Assembly (NCBI RefSeq): GCF_001294335.1
Contig: NZ_LGKG01000124.1
Span: 55,813-119,812, forward strand
DNA length: 64,000 bases
Origin: Streptomyces chattanoogensis
Lineage (GTDB): Bacteria > Actinomycetota > Actinomycetes > Streptomycetales > Streptomycetaceae
Direction of reading: 5' to 3'
In this document: one piece after another, positions 52,538-62,599 of the stretch
Layout of the letters: each line of letters opens with the position of its first letter
Position numbering within the stretch: the stretch's first letter is position 1
Notes under the pieces: generated by a model
Database searches by the model: none
Seen by the model: only the letters and a program-made list of their open reading frames with translations
What the model was told of the DNA's origin: nothing
Program-made: the position numbers and the translations under genes

Positions 52538-53677
52538 ATGCTCGACGAGTCGCTCCTTGACACTCCCGAGGCGCTGGCCGGCGCCGACCGTTACGGACTG
52601 CTGCGCGGCGTGGCCGAATCCGGCGCCCGGGTCCGTACGGCAGCCCGCAGCGCCGCCGAGGCCGGCATTCACGACCTGACGCCCGACGGACGGCCGCGCG
52701 CCGTCCTCGTCGCCGGACCGGGCCCGGCCGCCTCCACGGTCGCCGAACTCCTCAGCGCCCTCGGCGGCGGCAGCGCCCCGGTCACCCTCATCCCGCCCAC
52801 CGGCGTCGCCCCCCGCCCCGGCGCCCTGCGCTGGACGCTGCCCGGCTGGACCGGCCCCCTGGACCTGCTGCTGCTCGCCGGCCCCGACGGCTCCGACTCC
52901 GGCCTCGCCGAGCTGGTCGAGCAGGCCTACCGCCGCGGCTGCGCCGTCGTCGCCGTCACCCCGGCCGGCAGCCCGCTCGCCGACGCCGTCACCCAGGCCC
53001 GCGGCCTCACCGTCCCGCTGGCCACCACCCCCTACGACACCGAATTCGACGTCGAGGGCGCGCCCCCGGCCGCCCCGGGCACCCTCTGGTCGCTGCTCAT
53101 CCCGCTGCTGGCGCTCGCCGACCGGATCGGCCTGCTCACCGCGCCGCCCGAAGCGCTCGCCCGCCTCGCCGACCACCTCGACCAGCTCTCCCAGCGCTGC
53201 GGCCCGGCCATCGCCACGTACACCAACCCGGCCAAGACCCTGGCCGCCGACCTCGCCGAGGCGCTGCCGCTGATCTGGACCGAAGGCACCGTCGCCGGAG
53301 CCATCGGCAGGCACTTCGCGACCGTGCTCGCCGGACTGGCGGGCATCCCCGCGCTCGCCGCCGAGCTGCCCGAGGCGCTCACCACCCACCGCCCGCTGCT
53401 GGCCGGCGCGCTGGCCGCCGGCGCCGACCCGGAGGACTTCTTCCGCGACCGCGTCGAACAGCCCGGCGCCCTGCACGCCAGGATCCTGCTGCTGCGCGAC
53501 CGGCGGGAGGCGGGACCGCTGTCGGCCACCCGCGCCGCCAACGAGCTCGCCGACGAATGCGAGACCGCCCTCAGCGAGCTCCAGCCGGAGAGCGGCAGCG
53601 AGCTGGAGAGCGCCACGGAACTGCTCGCCATCACGGATTTCGCCGCCGTTTACCTGGCGCTCGCCGACACCGAGTGA
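52538..53677 (+). CDS. SIS-domain protein (bacterial PGI/PMI-like)
   Basis: 379 residues. 'RAVLVAGPGPAASTVAELLS', 'VTLIPPTGVAPRPGALR' and 'YRRGCAVVAVTPAGSPLADA' outline the first SIS (phosphosugar isomerase) fold. The C-terminal half ('NPAKTLAADLAEALPLIWTE' and onward) resembles the bacterial phosphoglucose/phosphomannose isomerase C-terminal domain. Catalytic residues are not clear, so it may bind rather than convert a sugar phosphate. It lies between manB and manA, as its mycobacterial counterpart does, so a link to mannose-phosphate metabolism is likely. Confidence 0.85.
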   Translation: MLDESLLDTPEALAGADRYGLLRGVAESGARVRTAARSAAEAGIHDLTPDGRPRAVLVAGPGPAASTVAELLSALGGGSAPVTLIPPTGVAPRPGALRWTLPGWTGPLDLLLLAGPDGSDSGLAELVEQAYRRGCAVVAVTPAGSPLADAVTQARGLTVPLATTPYDTEFDVEGAPPAAPGTLWSLLIPLLALADRIGLLTAPPEALARLADHLDQLSQRCGPAIATYTNPAKTLAADLAEALPLIWTEGTVAGAIGRHFATVLAGLAGIPALAAELPEALTTHRPLLAGALAAGADPEDFFRDRVEQPGALHARILLLRDRREAGPLSATRAANELADECETALSELQPESGSELESATELLAITDFAAVYLALADTE

Positions 53678-53846
53678 TCATTGGGCGAACGCGCCCAGCG
53701 GCCGCCGTAGGACATCCGGCCGTACGGCAACCGGCACCCGGGCCGCAACCGGCACCGGGCCGGCCGTACGGACACCGCGCCACGACGCCCCACGGCACGC
53801 ACGACGCCCAGCGGCAACGAACGACACACCAGGAAGCAGCAGCCCC

Positions 53847-55043
53847 ATGGACCGCCTCGCCAACACCGTGCGCCCCTACGCCTGGGGCTCCACCACCGCC
53901 ATCCCGGAGCTCCTCGGCGTCGAGCCGACCGGCGCACCACAGGCCGAGATGTGGATGGGCGCCCACCCCGGCGCCCCCTCCCGGATAGACCGCGGCGCGG
54001 GGCCCGTCTCCCTGGCCGAGGTGATCGACGCCGCTCCCGAGGCCGAACTGGGCGCCGAGACCGTCCGCGCCTTCGGCCCCCGGCTGCCCTTCCTGCTCAA
54101 GCTGCTCGCGGCCGGCTCGCCGCTCTCCCTTCAGGTCCATCCCGACCTGGCCCAGGCGAAGGAAGGTTTCGCCGACGAGGAGCGCCGCGGCATCCCGCTG
54201 GACGCCGGGCACCGCAATTACAAGGACGCCAACCACAAACCCGAGCTGATCTGCGCGCTCACCCCCTTCGACGGCCTCTGCGGCTTCCGCCACCCCGACC
54301 GGGCCGCCGACCTCCTGGAGGGCCTGGGAGTCGACGACCTCAAGCCGTACGTGGACATCCTGCGCGCCAGCCCCGAGGAGTCCGCGCTGCGCGAGGTGCT
54401 GACCGCCGTCCTGGCCGCCGAGCACGGCGCGATCGCCGACACCGTCGAACGCGCCGCCACCGCGGCCGGTCGCCTCGCCGCCGAGGGCGGCCCCCACGCC
54501 GCCGACTACGCCGCCTACGCCGCCATCGCCCACCACTACCCGGGCGACCCCGGCGTGCTCGCCGCCATGCTCCTCAACCACGTCCAACTCCAGCCCGGCG
54601 AGGCCCTGTTCCTCGGCGCCGGCATCCCGCACGCCTACCTCAGCGGCCTCGGCGTCGAGCTGATGGCCAACTCCGACAACGTCCTGCGCTGCGGCCTCAC
54701 CCCCAAGCACGTCGACGTCCCCGAACTGCTGCGCATCGTCCGCTTCGAGGCCGGCGACCCGGCCGTCCTGCGCCCCGAGGCGATCAACGGCGAGGAGACC
54801 TACGAAACCCCCATCGACGAATTCCGCCTCTCCCGCTTCGTCCTCGCCCCCGGCGCCGCGCCCCGCCCGCTGGAGGCCCGTACGCCACAGGTCCTGCTGT
54901 GCACGGCAGGCACCGTCCGCCTGGCGAGCGCCACCTCACCGGACCTGACCCTCGCCCCCGGCGCATCCGCCTTCGTCCCCGCCGGTGAACGGATCACCCT
55001 CTCCGGGGACGGCATTCTCTTCCGGGCTACGGTGGTGGCCTAG
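53847..55043 (+). CDS. manA: Mannose-6-phosphate isomerase, class I
   Basis: 398 residues. 'MDRLANTVRPYAWGSTTAIP' is the type I PMI N-terminus. Zinc ligands are Gln and His in 'PLSLQVHPDLAQ', Glu in 'NHKPELICALTPFDGL' and His in 'GAGIPHAYLSGLGVELMANS'; the last also contains the signature 'SDNVLRCGLTPKHVDV'. It converts fructose-6-P to mannose-6-P. AGGAAG precedes the ATG. The 169-bp gap after the SIS gene, with two GGCCGTACGG copies, may hold its own promoter. Confidence 0.95.
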   Translation: MDRLANTVRPYAWGSTTAIPELLGVEPTGAPQAEMWMGAHPGAPSRIDRGAGPVSLAEVIDAAPEAELGAETVRAFGPRLPFLLKLLAAGSPLSLQVHPDLAQAKEGFADEERRGIPLDAGHRNYKDANHKPELICALTPFDGLCGFRHPDRAADLLEGLGVDDLKPYVDILRASPEESALREVLTAVLAAEHGAIADTVERAATAAGRLAAEGGPHAADYAAYAAIAHHYPGDPGVLAAMLLNHVQLQPGEALFLGAGIPHAYLSGLGVELMANSDNVLRCGLTPKHVDVPELLRIVRFEAGDPAVLRPEAINGEETYETPIDEFRLSRFVLAPGAAPRPLEARTPQVLLCTAGTVRLASATSPDLTLAPGASAFVPAGERITLSGDGILFRATVVA

Positions 55044-55213
55044 CCGGGCAGCGTCTTGGCGATCACATGGTGTGCTCCGCCCCTCTGGGGGCTCCCCCAC
55101 ATGGCCGCATGCTGGCCTCATGGCGCCGCCGAGGTGCCGGGCTGCAACAATGACCGCCGCACGGCATTAAAGGGGCGGTAAAGCCCGGTCGACGGAAGGG
55201 ACACGCGGCACAC
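55044..55213. repeat. Intergenic palindrome before the cation transporter gene
   Basis: TGGGGGCTCCCCCA (55086-55099) is a perfect 6-bp dyad with a CT centre, flanked by CACATGG blocks on both sides (55064-55070 and 55099-55105). The arrangement resembles other Streptomyces intergenic palindromes; it may end the manA transcript. Confidence 0.45.
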
Positions 55214-56173
55214 ATGAGCGCATCAGGCGGGACAAAGGCGATCGTCGCGGCGCTGGGCGCCAACCTGGCGATCGCCGTAGCGAAGTTCGTGGCCTTCGCC
55301 TTCAGCGGCTCATCCTCGATGCTGGCCGAAGGCGTGCACTCCATCGCGGACTCCGGCAACCAGGGCCTGCTGCTGCTCGGCGGCAAGAGAGCAAAGCGGG
55401 AGGCCACCGACGAGCACCCCTTCGGCTACGGCCGCGAGCGCTACATCTACGGCTTCCTGGTCTCCATCGTCCTGTTCACCATCGGCGGCGTCTTCGCGCT
55501 CTACGAGGGCTACGAGAAGATCCACGACCCGCATCCGCTGGACAACTGGTTCTGGCCGGTCGGCGTCCTGGTCTTCGCCGTCCTCGCCGAGGGCTTCTCC
55601 TTCCGTACGGCCATCAAGGAGTCCAACGAGCTGCGCGGCAAGCAGACCTGGAGCCAGTTCATCCGCCGCGCCAAGGCCCCCGAGCTGCCCGTCGTCCTCC
55701 TGGAGGACTTCGGCGCGCTGGTCGGTCTGGTCCTCGCCCTCTTCGGAGTCGTCCTCACCCTCGTCACTGGCAACGGCGTCTGGGACGGCATCGGCACCAT
55801 GTGCATCGGCGCCCTGCTGGTGCTGATCGCCCTGGTCCTGGCCGCCGAGACCAAGTCGCTGCTGCTGGGCGAGGCGGCCGGCCCCGAGCAGGTCGCCAGG
55901 ATCCGCGAGGCGATCGTCGACGGCGATGTCGTCACCCGCGTCATCCACATGCGCACCCTCCACCTCGGCCCCGAGGAACTGCTGGTCGCTGCCAAGATCG
56001 CGGTCGAGCACGACGACACCGCCGCCGAGATCGCCAAGGCCATCGACGCCGCCGAGGTCCGGATCCGCGAGGCGGTGCCGATCGCCCGCGTCATCTACCT
56101 GGAGCCGGACATCTACAGCGAGGCCGCAGCCGCCGCGGGCCCCGACCCGGAGGCGACACCGGGCGGCCGCTGA
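55214..56173 (+). CDS. Cation diffusion facilitator family transporter
   Basis: 319 residues. The CDF signature 'AKFVAFAFSGSSSMLAEGVH' with 'SIADSGNQGLLLLGGKRAKR' carries the metal-binding His and Asp of TM2; the TM5 counterpart is in 'LLEDFGALVGLVLALFGVVL'. About six transmembrane helices are followed by a cytoplasmic ~90-residue domain with 'EELLVAAKIAVEHDDTAAEI'. It exports divalent metals (Zn, Fe, Co or Mn) against protons; the metal cannot be told. It is followed by a strong hairpin. Confidence 0.92.
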   Translation: MSASGGTKAIVAALGANLAIAVAKFVAFAFSGSSSMLAEGVHSIADSGNQGLLLLGGKRAKREATDEHPFGYGRERYIYGFLVSIVLFTIGGVFALYEGYEKIHDPHPLDNWFWPVGVLVFAVLAEGFSFRTAIKESNELRGKQTWSQFIRRAKAPELPVVLLEDFGALVGLVLALFGVVLTLVTGNGVWDGIGTMCIGALLVLIALVLAAETKSLLLGEAAGPEQVARIREAIVDGDVVTRVIHMRTLHLGPEELLVAAKIAVEHDDTAAEIAKAIDAAEVRIREAVPIARVIYLEPDIYSEAAAAAGPDPEATPGGR

Positions 56174-56192
56174 GCCACCCGGTGACCACACG

Positions 56193-56223
56193 GGCCCCCG
56201 CACTCCTGGCGAGCGCGGGGGCC
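56193..56223 (+). terminator. Terminator after the cation transporter gene
   Basis: Perfect 9-bp stem (56193-56201 with 56215-56223), 13-nt loop, followed by TTC. Confidence 0.75.
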
Positions 56224-56421
56224 TTCGCCGTACGGGCCCGGGCGGCGCCTCGTCCCGGGCGGCGCCTCGTCTCCGGCTGCACCTTGTGGATCACCCGGCG
56301 AGCCGTGCCGACACGCGGTGAGCCGTGCCGTGCCGACGAGCCGTGCCGTGCCGATACGCGGCGAGCAACGGGAACACCGCCCGCGCCCGCCGCGTTGTGG
56401 CCTGCAAGGGGTGCTCGCATC

Positions 56422-56499
56422 CCCTAGGGGATCTGTTCGATCAATCCCTAGGGGATCCAGCGGTTCCAGCGGTTCCAGCGGATCTGACGGATCTGACGG
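56422..56499. repeat. Stacked direct repeats between convergent genes
   Basis: CCCTAGGGGATC (itself containing the palindrome CCCTAGGG) occurs at 56422-56433 and 56446-56457, 24 bp apart. Two TTCCAGCGG units and two ATCTGACGG units (56482-56490, 56491-56499) follow head to tail. Just upstream (56290-56370) 'gagccgtgcc' units recur. The whole 328-bp gap between the cation transporter and PTS genes is thus made of short repeats. Confidence 0.7.
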
Positions 56500-56501
56500 A
56501 A

Positions 56502-58637
56502 CTAGCGGATCTCACCCAGCACCCGCAGCACCGCCGCCTCGTCCTCCGCCCCCTGCAGCCGCGCCCGGAAGTCCGTATCCATCAGCTTCCGCGACAGCAG
56601 CGCCAGGATCCGCAGATGCTCGTCCCCGGCCGCCGCCTCCGGCACCGCGATCAGAAAGACCAGCCTGGCCAGGGTCCCGTCCAGCGCACCCCACTCGATC
56701 CCGTCCGCGGACCGCGCGAAAGCGACGACCGGTGCGGTCACCGCATCCGTCTTGGCATGCGGAATGGCGATCTCCTCACCGAGTCCGGTGGTGCCCTGCG
56801 CTTCCCGGGCCAGCGCGACCCGTACGAGTTCCGCGGCGTCCGCCACCTTGCCGGTCCCGGCCGCCAGCCCGGCCAGTTCGCGGATGGCCGCCTCCTTGTC
56901 GTCGGCGGTGAGCTGTGTCCTGACAGTCTGCGCGGTGAGGTAGCCGGACAGCACGTCGGGGGCGCCGCCCTTGCCGTCCTCTTCGTCGTCCGCTTCCGTG
57001 GCCGTACGAGGACCGGCTCCTGCGGCCGCAGGAGAACCGTCTTCCGTAGCCGTACGAGAACCGGTGGAGGCACCAGAAGCCGCACCACCAGCTGCTACCG
57101 CCGCTACGGCCCCGGCCCCCACCGTCGCCGGCTCCGACTCCGGCCGGTCCGCGGCCACGACGCCGGCCGCGCTCACCGCGCCCCGCCGCCCCTTCCGCCG
57201 CTCCGACACATCCACCAGCGCCACCGTCGCCAGCGCCGTGGCCACCGTCCCGGCCACCACCGCCACAAAGAACACCGGCACCCCGCCGACCGCGCCCAGC
57301 ACCGCCACGATCGGCCCGCCGTGCGGCACCGCGTCCGACACCCCGGCCATTCCCGCGACCGCACCGGCCACCGCGCCGCCGAGCATGTTCGCCGGAATCA
57401 CCTGTGCGGGCCGCGCCGCCGCGAACGGGATGGCGCCCTCGGAGATCCCGAACAGCCCCATGAACAGCGCGGCCATACCGGTCTCCCGCTCCTGCTCCGT
57501 ATAGAGCCGCTTACGGACCAGCGTGGCCAGCCCCTGCCCCAGCGGCATCACCGGGATCGCGGCGGCGCACATGCCCATCACGGTCTGGTTGCCGGAGGCG
57601 ATCAGCCCCGCTCCGAACAGGAACGCCGTCTTGTTGACCGGGCCGCCCATGTCGAACGCGATCATCAGGCCGAGGACGGCACCGAGCAGAATCGCACTCG
57701 ACCCGGTCATCCCGCCGAGCCAGCCGGTGAGGTGCGTGAACACCCAGGAGATCGGCCGACCGATGACGTAGATGAAGAACAGCCCGAGCCCCGTCGTCGC
57801 CACGATCGGGATCACGATGATCGGCATGATCGGCTGGACGAACCTGGGGACCTTGACCTTCTTGATCCACCGCACCAGGAAGCCGGCCAGGAAGCCGGTG
57901 ACGATAGCGCCGATGAAGCCGGCGCCCGCCTTGGAGTCGTACAGCGCACCGGTGTTGGCGATCCAGCCGCCGATCATGCCCGGCACCAGCGCCGGCCGGT
58001 CGCCGATCGCGTACGCGATATAGCCGGACAGGATCGGCACCATCAGCGTGAAGCCGATGACACCGATGTCATTGACGTGCTTCCAGAACGACCCGTCCGG
58101 AATGACCAGACCGCCGTCGGCCTGCGGATGCCCGCCCAGCGCGAGCGATATCGCGATCAGCAGTCCGCCGACCACCACGAACGGGATCATGTAGCTGACC
58201 CCGTTCATCAGCGCCTTGTACGCGACGCTCCGCTCCCTGCCGCCGCCGCTCTCCGCCGCCGCCGGCCCACCGCCCTCGTACACCGGCGCGCTCTGTACCC
58301 GCTCGATCAGCCGCTCGGGATGGTGAATCCCCTCCGCGACCCCGACGGCCAGCACCCTCTTGCCGGCGAACCGGCCGCGGTCCACCTCCTTGTCCGCGGC
58401 GATGATGACGAAATCCGCGTCCTTGACATCGTTGTCAGACAGGGCGTTCTCGACCCCGATGGAGCCCTGCGTCTCCACCTTGATCGCATGCCCGAGGGAC
58501 TCCGCGGCCCGGGTCAGCTTCTCCGCGGCCATATACGTGTGGGCGATACCGGTCGGGCAGGCCGTCACCGCGAGCAGCTTCAGCCCCTGCCCGCCCTTCC
58601 CCGCGTCCTTGGGGGGATCGGCTGGACTCGTCGTCAC
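56502..58637 (-). CDS. Fructose-type PTS permease, EIIBCA fusion
   Basis: 711 residues from the GTG at 58637 (AAGGAG 6 nt upstream; a longer open frame lacks a site). Domain order: EIIB (~15-115) with phospho-Cys in 'LLAVTACPTGIAHTYMAAEK'; EIIC (~145-490) with ~9 helices, 'YKALMNGVSYMIPFVVVGGL' and 'PHGGPIVAVLGAVGGVPVFF'; a Gly/Ala/Thr linker; then EIIA (~560-711) with phospho-His in 'GLGEEIAIPHAKTDAV'. It takes up and phosphorylates fructose (or a similar ketose) to fructose-1-P. No phosphofructokinase or regulator gene adjoins it, unlike typical fruRKA operons. It is divergent from ahcY. Confidence 0.93.
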   Translation of the reverse strand: MTTSPADPPKDAGKGGQGLKLLAVTACPTGIAHTYMAAEKLTRAAESLGHAIKVETQGSIGVENALSDNDVKDADFVIIAADKEVDRGRFAGKRVLAVGVAEGIHHPERLIERVQSAPVYEGGGPAAAESGGGRERSVAYKALMNGVSYMIPFVVVGGLLIAISLALGGHPQADGGLVIPDGSFWKHVNDIGVIGFTLMVPILSGYIAYAIGDRPALVPGMIGGWIANTGALYDSKAGAGFIGAIVTGFLAGFLVRWIKKVKVPRFVQPIMPIIVIPIVATTGLGLFFIYVIGRPISWVFTHLTGWLGGMTGSSAILLGAVLGLMIAFDMGGPVNKTAFLFGAGLIASGNQTVMGMCAAAIPVMPLGQGLATLVRKRLYTEQERETGMAALFMGLFGISEGAIPFAAARPAQVIPANMLGGAVAGAVAGMAGVSDAVPHGGPIVAVLGAVGGVPVFFVAVVAGTVATALATVALVDVSERRKGRRGAVSAAGVVAADRPESEPATVGAGAVAAVAAGGAASGASTGSRTATEDGSPAAAGAGPRTATEADDEEDGKGGAPDVLSGYLTAQTVRTQLTADDKEAAIRELAGLAAGTGKVADAAELVRVALAREAQGTTGLGEEIAIPHAKTDAVTAPVVAFARSADGIEWGALDGTLARLVFLIAVPEAAAGDEHLRILALLSRKLMDTDFRARLQGAEDEAAVLRVLGEIR

Positions 58638-59087
58638 GTGGTTCTCCTTACACACCTCGGCGCGGCTGCACCACGGTTCACCCGTGCCGCGCAACGGGCA
58701 TCCTGCAGCACCCGTAACCGCTGGCCAAGCCCCCGGACGCCGCCCCCTGCCGCGCACGAGACCGCGGACGACCCGCCCTTTCCGGCCACCACCACCGGGA
58801 ACCGGCCCCGTTCCTGCCCCGGAACGGCCCCTCCGGGCTGGGGCTCACCGGACCGATCGGTGTAGATTCGTGACCAGTGCCAGACGTCGCTGCTGATGGC
58901 GGTCGGTCGGCCCGCTCCGCGGACCGGCCGAGGGAGAGAGGGCCTCCGACGGACTGCGCTGCGGCCAGGGGAGAGGTGTGTCCGCCTCCGCGTACGCTCC
59001 TTCCGCCAGCTATTGCTGGGGAGATCCCCAGCCCGCGCCGCAGACTGCCCAAGCCCGAAACCACGCGACGCTCGAGGAGCAGCCCGC
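58638..59087. other. 450-bp divergent region between PTS gene and ahcY
   Basis: It should hold both promoters. TAGATT at 58864-58869 is a good -10 for ahcY but has no clear -35. The ~220-nt ahcY leader can form several hairpins (for example CGGTC with GACCG around 58900-58925), and an 18-bp near-palindrome lies at 59015-59032. I looked for and did not find a convincing SAH riboswitch core. Confidence 0.45.
59015..59032. promoter_or_regulatory. 18-bp palindrome upstream of ahcY
   Basis: GCTGGGGA and TCCCCAGC are exact complements separated by only GA. As DNA this is an operator-like dyad; as RNA it gives a 7-bp hairpin with an AGAT loop. It lies 55 bp before the ahcY start. Confidence 0.45.
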
Positions 59088-60545
<1,458 letters not shown>

Positions 60546-60632
60546 GCCGGCCCTCGGCCGTCGGCGCCGCTGAGCACCGCGCCGCCCACGGTCGGCGACT
60601 GGCACCCACCAGCAGCCGGTGACCCCGGAAAG

Positions 60633-60664
60633 CCAGGCCCTCGCCCTTCACGGCGGGGGCCTGG
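60633..60664 (+). terminator. Terminator of ahcY
   Basis: 13-nt arms (60633-60645 and 60652-60664) pair with one T-G wobble around a 6-nt loop, 87 bp after the ahcY stop. Confidence 0.8.
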
Positions 60665-60731
60665 CCCGTAAGATCCCCGACCCCACCGGCGACCCCACCG
60701 GCCCGTCGCAGCCCGAAGGACAGCAAGCCCC

Positions 60732-61346
60732 ATGCCCCGCGGCCACTACTCGCTCCACGATCCGCACGATCAGACCCCCCTCGGTGAAGAGCACTTCCAC
60801 TGCGCCACCGGCCCCTCCGGCTGGCGCTATGTCTCGCAGATCACCACCCCCTCCGGCGATCACGCCGGCTCCGTCGACCTCACCCTCGACGAACTCGGCC
60901 GCCCCCTCCGCCTCGAACTCCACGCCGCCGCCTGGCAGGTCCGCGGCGCCGCCCTGGACGGCGTCACCTGGGTACGCACCGACCCCACCGGCGAACACGC
61001 CACCGAAGGAAACGTCCGCGCCCACGCCTTCACCGGCGCGTCCCCCGCCTTCCTCATCGCCACCGCCCGCCTGCTGCGCCCCGCCCTCGGCGCCGGCGCC
61101 GTCCGCACCCGTCTCGTGGCCTTCACACCCCCCGTGCTCGCCCCCCGCACCCTCGACCAGTCCTGGGCCCTGATCAGAAGCACACCACACGCCACTGACA
61201 ACGCCCCCCTCGTCGCCGACGAATACCAGGTCAACGACCTCGAGACCGGCGAGCAGCACACCGTCCACATCGCCGGCGACGTCGTCCTGGCCGCACCCGG
61301 CATCGAGCTCGAATCCCTCGAATCCCCACCGTCGACGTTCACCTGA
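60732..61346 (+). CDS. Conserved actinobacterial hypothetical protein
   Basis: 204 residues, no signal peptide or membrane helix. It begins 'MPRGHYSLHDPHDQTPLGEE' and is made largely of beta strands ('HFHCATGPSGWRYVSQIT', 'GSVDLTLDELGRPLRLELHA', 'EYQVNDLETGEQHTVHIAGD'), suggesting a beta-barrel or lipocalin-like fold. AAGGA precedes the ATG. I do not recognise a function; homologues sit after ahcY in other Streptomyces (recollection). Confidence 0.75.
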   Translation: MPRGHYSLHDPHDQTPLGEEHFHCATGPSGWRYVSQITTPSGDHAGSVDLTLDELGRPLRLELHAAAWQVRGAALDGVTWVRTDPTGEHATEGNVRAHAFTGASPAFLIATARLLRPALGAGAVRTRLVAFTPPVLAPRTLDQSWALIRSTPHATDNAPLVADEYQVNDLETGEQHTVHIAGDVVLAAPGIELESLESPPSTFT

Positions 61347-61376
61347 CGCCCCCGCACGCGCCCGGGGCGCCCCGCC

Positions 61377-62483
61377 TCACGCAGGCGGAGCAAACCCCGT
61401 ACGCGGCGCCGCTTCGCCACCTCGGCCCGCCCCGCCGCGCCGCTCCGCCACCGGCTGACCATGCCCCGACGCGTACCCGCTTGCGGCCGTCCCCAGGGCC
61501 CCGCCCTCGCCGCCGTGCCCCTCGGCCACCGTCTCCGGCCCCGTACGCCCGCCCCCGCCCCCGGCCACTGACGGCTCCCCGTCCGCATCCGCGGCCCCGC
61601 CCGGCGCCGCCCACCGCCCACCGTCCCCCGCACCCACGGCAGACGCCGCGGCCGTCGGGGCCGGAGCGGCCGCGCCGGCATCCGCCGGAAGGCCCGACGC
61701 CCCCTCGCCCGGCTCCGCCCACCATCCCCCGGCCGCCCCGAACGCCCGCTGCGCCTCCCGTGCCTGCCGCTCACCCACCACCGCGGCCAGATAGGCCACC
61801 GGATGCACCCCCGCGGGCGCCGTCACGCCGGTGAACCCCCGCAGGTCCTCCGCCAGCCGCCCCGCCATCGCCCCACTGACCTGCGGATCCAGCTGCTCGA
61901 TGCGCCCCAGGTACTGCCGTACGGTCAGCCACCACCGATCCGGTACCCGCGACAGATCCAGCCCCCCGACCTCCGCCACCAGCCAAGGAGCCGCAGCCGG
62001 CAGCTCCGCACTCCCCTCCTCCACCGGAATCCGCTCCCGTACGACGAGCGTCCCGGCGAACACATCCCCCAGCCGCCGCCCCCGCGCCGACACCAGCGAC
62101 GCGATGGACGCGACGACGCCCATGGTCAGCACGATCTCCAACGCACCGATCGCGCCCCGCACCAGCGCATGCCGGAACCGGATCGGCCCCCCGTCCTCCC
62201 GCACCACCCGCAGCCCGCAGATCAGCTTCCCCAGCGACCGCCCATGGCTCACCGTCTCGATCACAATCGGTATGCCGACCTGCACCAGTACGAACGCCGC
62301 CACCGAAGCCGCCGCCAGCACGGCACCGTCCATGGACGACATCGTGCTCACCAGCACCAACGACACCGCGATATACGCCCCGCAGGCCACGGCCAGATCC
62401 ACCAGCACCGCCAGCCCCCGACTGGGCAACCGCGCCGGTCGCAGCCCCAGCACCACCGCTTCACCCGTGACGAGCTCATTCAC
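61377..62483 (-). CDS. RDD family membrane protein
   Basis: 368 residues from the GTG at 62483 (GGGAG upstream). The RDD domain (~15-160) starts 'LPSRGLAVLVDLAVACGAYI' (the R and first D) and contains 'HGRSLGKLICGLRVVREDGG', then 'RGRRLGDVFAGTLVVRERIP' with the second Asp. There are about three to four helices. A cytoplasmic ~75-residue helical region ('VPDRWWLTVRQYLGRIEQLD') and a ~130-residue Gly/Ala-rich disordered tail follow. RDD proteins are poorly understood; some act in Na+ transport. It is divergent from the SpoIIM-like gene, a pairing that is common. Confidence 0.9.
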   Translation of the reverse strand: MNELVTGEAVVLGLRPARLPSRGLAVLVDLAVACGAYIAVSLVLVSTMSSMDGAVLAAASVAAFVLVQVGIPIVIETVSHGRSLGKLICGLRVVREDGGPIRFRHALVRGAIGALEIVLTMGVVASIASLVSARGRRLGDVFAGTLVVRERIPVEEGSAELPAAAPWLVAEVGGLDLSRVPDRWWLTVRQYLGRIEQLDPQVSGAMAGRLAEDLRGFTGVTAPAGVHPVAYLAAVVGERQAREAQRAFGAAGGWWAEPGEGASGLPADAGAAAPAPTAAASAVGAGDGGRWAAPGGAADADGEPSVAGGGGGRTGPETVAEGHGGEGGALGTAASGYASGHGQPVAERRGGAGRGGEAAPRTGFAPPA

Positions 62484-62599
62484 CGCGCCCACTCCCTCTC
62501 CGCTCCCGCACCCGGCAACTCCCGCCCACCCCACCCCGATCGCGCCCAGTCTGCCAAGCTGACCCGGAACCACCCCCGGCGCTACGAGGAGCGACCCCG

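Noticed and set aside
58864..59087. SAH riboswitch upstream of ahcY
   Set aside because: Fragments such as GCGCTGC followed by CCAGG occur near 58955-58970, but the P1 pairing and the downstream GGCGCTC pseudoknot strand of the known motif are missing. A covariance search with the SAH model would decide.
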